Below, one piece after another: positions 60,961 through 64,000 of a stretch of DNA of 64,000 nucleotides. Under the pieces are notes generated by a model. The model did not search any database, was not told the DNA's origin, and was given only the letters and a program-made list of their open reading frames with translations. A program made the translations under genes and the position numbers. The stretch comes from Prostheceraeus crozeri (taxonomy: Eukaryota; Platyhelminthes; Polycladida; Euryleptidae), in the NCBI GenBank assembly GCA_907163375.1, contig CAJQUW010008996.1:253001-317000 (forward strand), written 5' to 3'. Numbering within the stretch: position 1 is the first letter of the stretch; each line of letters opens with the position of its first letter.

Positions 60961-63900
60961 TCAAACATCGCCAGACGGAGGAGGAGAAAGTTTCTGTCTC
61001 TTGGGTGGAGGTAGATGAGTGTCTGGATGGCCGTACGGTAATGAGTGGTTAGGACTCATCCAGCATCGCTTGTCTTCCCAAGCTGAGAGACCTCGTTTCC
61101 TAAACGTCGTTGTTCTGACTTGATGCGACTGAGATTTTAAAATGGTCATTTCTACTTTTTTAATTTTAAGAGAATCTAAGGCATCTTGATAGTTTCTATG
61201 TGTCATTTTTCTAACGATTGACTTCGAGATGCCTTTCGCCCGTTTTATAGAAAGCTCTGAGGATTTTAGCTTCATGGAGCACATCTTGGGGCGAAGCAAG
61301 ATCATCTCCTCTATCTGTTTGCCGGCACACTCACCCTTGAAGCAGCCAAGCTTCACTTTATTTGAGGTAGAGTAAAGCGGATGGTCAGTTGGATAGTTGG
61401 AACTATCAAACTTGGGTGCTAAATATTTCAAAATGTCTTCCTGCTTGACTTGGCTAGTGGTTGTCAAAGCTAGGAAGAAGCTGTCTGTATCACCTCCTAC
61501 TAATTCCACACGTTGGAGAAGTGGACATGTCTTAAAAGTGTGGTAAAATAACTTGTACATTTCTAACTTGGAGTGATCCAAGACAGCTTGACCGACATAA
61601 ATGGGCTTACAAAGTTCTACTTCAGATTTTAACATTTTAAAACCAGTGATGTCTTCGGAAATGACATCATGGTGGCAAAACAACGGCGAGCGACATAACT
61701 TGATACTCGTTTCCGGATCAGTTATGATGCGATAGTCCATGCGCTTTCTTACATCCTCCATGGTTTTACCAAATAGGGCATTATTCTTAAATTTAAAGAA
61801 GTCCTTTTCGAAAGGATTCTTGGATTCAGCCCGTTTCTTGCTATTAAATTCTATATACGGTTTTAGAAAGGGCTTCTGCCTAAACTGGATAGCGCGATGG
61901 ACTTTATCAAGTTGCATCCCCATACCTAGATAGAATTTGAGGATGGAATAGTGCACGATGTAATGCTGCTTGTTCAATTGGGTGAGCAACAACTTCCTAG
62001 TGGCTTTATACTTTAAGTCATTTTCCGCCTCATATTTCTTATTGTGTTCTTCCATAAAGGGAGAGAACATATCTGGACTGACTATGCCAGATTCGGGTGC
62101 GAGAGGAAAATCAACGGTCCTATTCTTAATGCAGTCTGGATAGATGAGGTCGACTTCAAATAAATAACCTATGTCGGCCTCATCTCCCAGTGCCATGATG
62201 TGTGCTGGATTGGAAAAGTATTCAATGTCATGGGGCTCTACCCATTGGAAGTCAGACTGTGGCAAAGGCTTGGAGAGTGCACTCCCATACAAAGTATTTT
62301 GGTCTATGTACATTAAATGCGTGGTCGATCCTATGTCTTGGGTGCTGTTGACAACATGTTTGTTAACAAATGTCAAGCCACCCCTAATACTACGTTCAAA
62401 TAACGTGTACATTTCTGCATCTTGCAGTAAATGAATGCTCTCTTTCGTCATCTTGAAGGCTGACTGATAGGACAGACCCGGCAGACTAACAAAATGAACG
62501 GGGTCTAAGGCGTCCTGTTCTAATGTGACTTTCCTAAAAGTCTCAAACACGTCAGCCAACAGATAGACGTCTAATTTTAAGTAGGCAAGCATGTAGTCAC
62601 CAAACGTGCGACACCTAAATTCTAACAATGCTTGCTCTGCATGCCTATAATCATCCAGCGAACAGTCCTCACCCGTCAAATCCTTTTTAAATTTATCGAT
62701 GGACGGAAGGGATGTCTCCTTCAATGTATCCATTGAACTAAAATAACTATAAGGAAACACCCCTTTCCGTCGTATCAGACTGTCACTTATGTTGGGATAG
62801 TCTTTCCTTGAATGTTGAGTGAGGGGAAGCGTTTCTAAATTATTAGCCAACGCGGCTAAGGAAGAAGACATCAACTGGAAACCGTCTAAAAACTTTATGT
62901 CATAGAAGACAGGCTTCCCTTCCTTCGTCTTATCGACTTGGACTTTAGCAGTGATGCACATAAATTTTTCCTTACTTTGCGCAATCATTTTAGATGACCA
63001 GGATTTCATTTTACCGAATCCATGGCGAATGATGATGTGAGCATCATAACATTTGAAGTTATGAAAGATGACGGGGAGCGTTCGCCGTTTGAGCTTAAGT
63101 CTCATATTGCATTTACTGCATAAGGCAGACCTAAATTTACCACTGAGATGGCAATGGTCCCCACTTCCTTATGTTGCTGATCATCAAAGGATGAACAGCA
63201 GCGGGGACATTCCGTGATCCTATCAAATTTGATTTTATTGGCTTCTGTGAAGCACATGGGTTTCCTAGTCAGCTCCGTTTCATAGCGTTGATGAAAACGG
63301 GCTTTCCTATCTAAAAAGGTTGAGGAAGTTTTCAACGCACTCCTCGCCTTGCCACACATGCATCTTATTTTGGTTCCTATAATATCGATGCCAAACTTCA
63401 TAACAGGCAATGGCGCTGCCTCATAACTTAGGCCTTCTTGTTCAATATAACATTCAATGTCCACATAGATGGTACATATGCGACTGAGCTCATTGCCGTT
63501 TTCCTCATACCTAGAAAATGTATCTTTGGGCATGACTTCCATTTGAAGTTTACCCCGAGAGCACCACTCGTAATGCTCTTCAAAATATGGTTTTGACCTA
63601 AAGCGCCGTGTGCAGCGATCACAGTAGTAGAAATTGTTCCTATATGCAGTTTGATGATGGTATAACTTTGAAATTTTGGGAATGCCAAAATAATGCCATT
63701 CTGGGTGGTTGTCGTTATAGACTAGGAGGAGATTGACAACCCGGTCGAAGTTACTTTGGCGGTTGTTATACCTAACGCCCTTCAGACCTTTTTCCCAGAG
63801 ATGGATGACAATCTTAATATTGTTGAGTTTCTCAAATTGGGTGATGCCTTTAAAGTCTAATGTGTTGACATCTAACCCGTCAAACTTAAGCTCATCCTCC

Positions 63901-64000
63901 CATTCACGATACTTGGTGACTCTTTGACGATGTATACCTATATCATTATAGTGAAGAATGGAGAGGACGGCATACGTGAAACACTGGGACTGACATTCCA
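60961..64000 (-). CDS. Element C family-B DNA polymerase (5' end outside window)
   Basis: From high to low coordinate: SQCFTYAVLSILHYND, DFKGITQFEKLNNIKI and NLLLVYNDNHPEW (N-terminal part), zinc-like FYYCDRCTRRFRSKPYF, Exo I TIYVDIECYI, DHCHLSGKFRSALCSKCN, Exo II PVIFHNFKCYDAHII, Exo III YLKLDVYLLADVF, motif A LMYIDQNTLYGSAL, motif B FFKFKNNALFGKTM and motif C GGDTDSFFLAL. It is the long Polinton type with zinc-rich N-terminal extension, over 1000 codons. It replicates the element, probably by protein priming. The only lesion seen is a frame change near 63150-63160. It differs strongly from the element B polymerase. Confidence 0.9.

Larger units (their letters stand above)
53254..64000. mobile_element. 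Element C: Polinton, left part (right end outside window)
   Basis: The left end is placed at AGTAGTAACCCCG (53254) because A and B both start AGTAGTA. This is not proven since the right end is out of view. Content: subterminal repeats, the X/SSB-like/RING/exonuclease cassette shared with A, a second X and SSB-like pair, a TBP-like gene on the plus strand and a long PolB on the minus strand. The base composition is less AT-rich than B. Most stops inside genes are TGA or TAG, which could come from CGA and CAG by C-to-T change. Confidence 0.75.

Overview
The window is nuclear DNA of an invertebrate animal, probably marine. The host sequence is moderately AT-rich and gene-poor, with GT-AG introns, microsatellites, CR1/jockey-like LINE fragments, a mariner and TA-flanked inverted-repeat elements. 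It also carries an SLC16-like transporter gene in two copies. I cannot name the phylum. There are no rRNA, tRNA or CRISPR features that I can see.

The main content is three Polinton/Maverick (adintovirus-like) integrated DNA viruses. Element A (11608-38655) is old and shrunken. It has diverged terminal inverted repeats starting AGTAGTAAT and a perfect 6-bp target duplication, GCTGTG. Its integrase gene (with a C-terminal chromodomain) is split by a LINE, and a second gene is split by element B. Element B (18245-36539, 18,295 bp) is AT-rich and nearly complete. It has about 340-bp inverted repeats starting AGTAGTATATAG, a large hairpin at each tip and a perfect 6-bp duplication, GTTATC. It encodes a DNA-virus set: family-B DNA polymerase, A32-like packaging ATPase, adenain-type protease, double-jelly-roll major capsid protein, penton-like minor capsid protein, small hydrophobic virion-type proteins, a coiled-coil fibre with a phage tail-fibre-type motif, a phospholipase A2 domain fused to the integrase, and a possible sliding clamp. 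Several of these genes carry single-base frame changes or in-frame stops. Element C (from about 53254 past the right edge) is related to A and carries a long PolB of a different lineage and a TATA-binding-protein-like gene. It also shares with A a cassette of a putative ssDNA-binding-like protein, a small RING-like zinc protein, a DnaQ-like exonuclease and a conserved protein here called X.

Layout: 1-2537, host DNA with a TA-flanked element and a decayed transposase-like remnant. 2538-10958, first copy of a host segmental duplication; its transporter gene is broken by a LINE. 11608-18244, left part of A with a nested LINE. 18245-36539, B. 36540-38655, right part of A. 39960-44921, second copy of the duplication, with an intact transporter gene and empty sites for the insertions in copy 1. 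44940-53250, transposon debris and a spliced zinc-finger gene of transposon type interrupted by an intact mariner. 53254-64000, element C.

Order of events read from the nesting: A inserted between the two duplication copies (or beside one of them), decayed, received a LINE in its integrase gene and later received B in gene X. B is younger, judging from its nearly identical inverted repeats.
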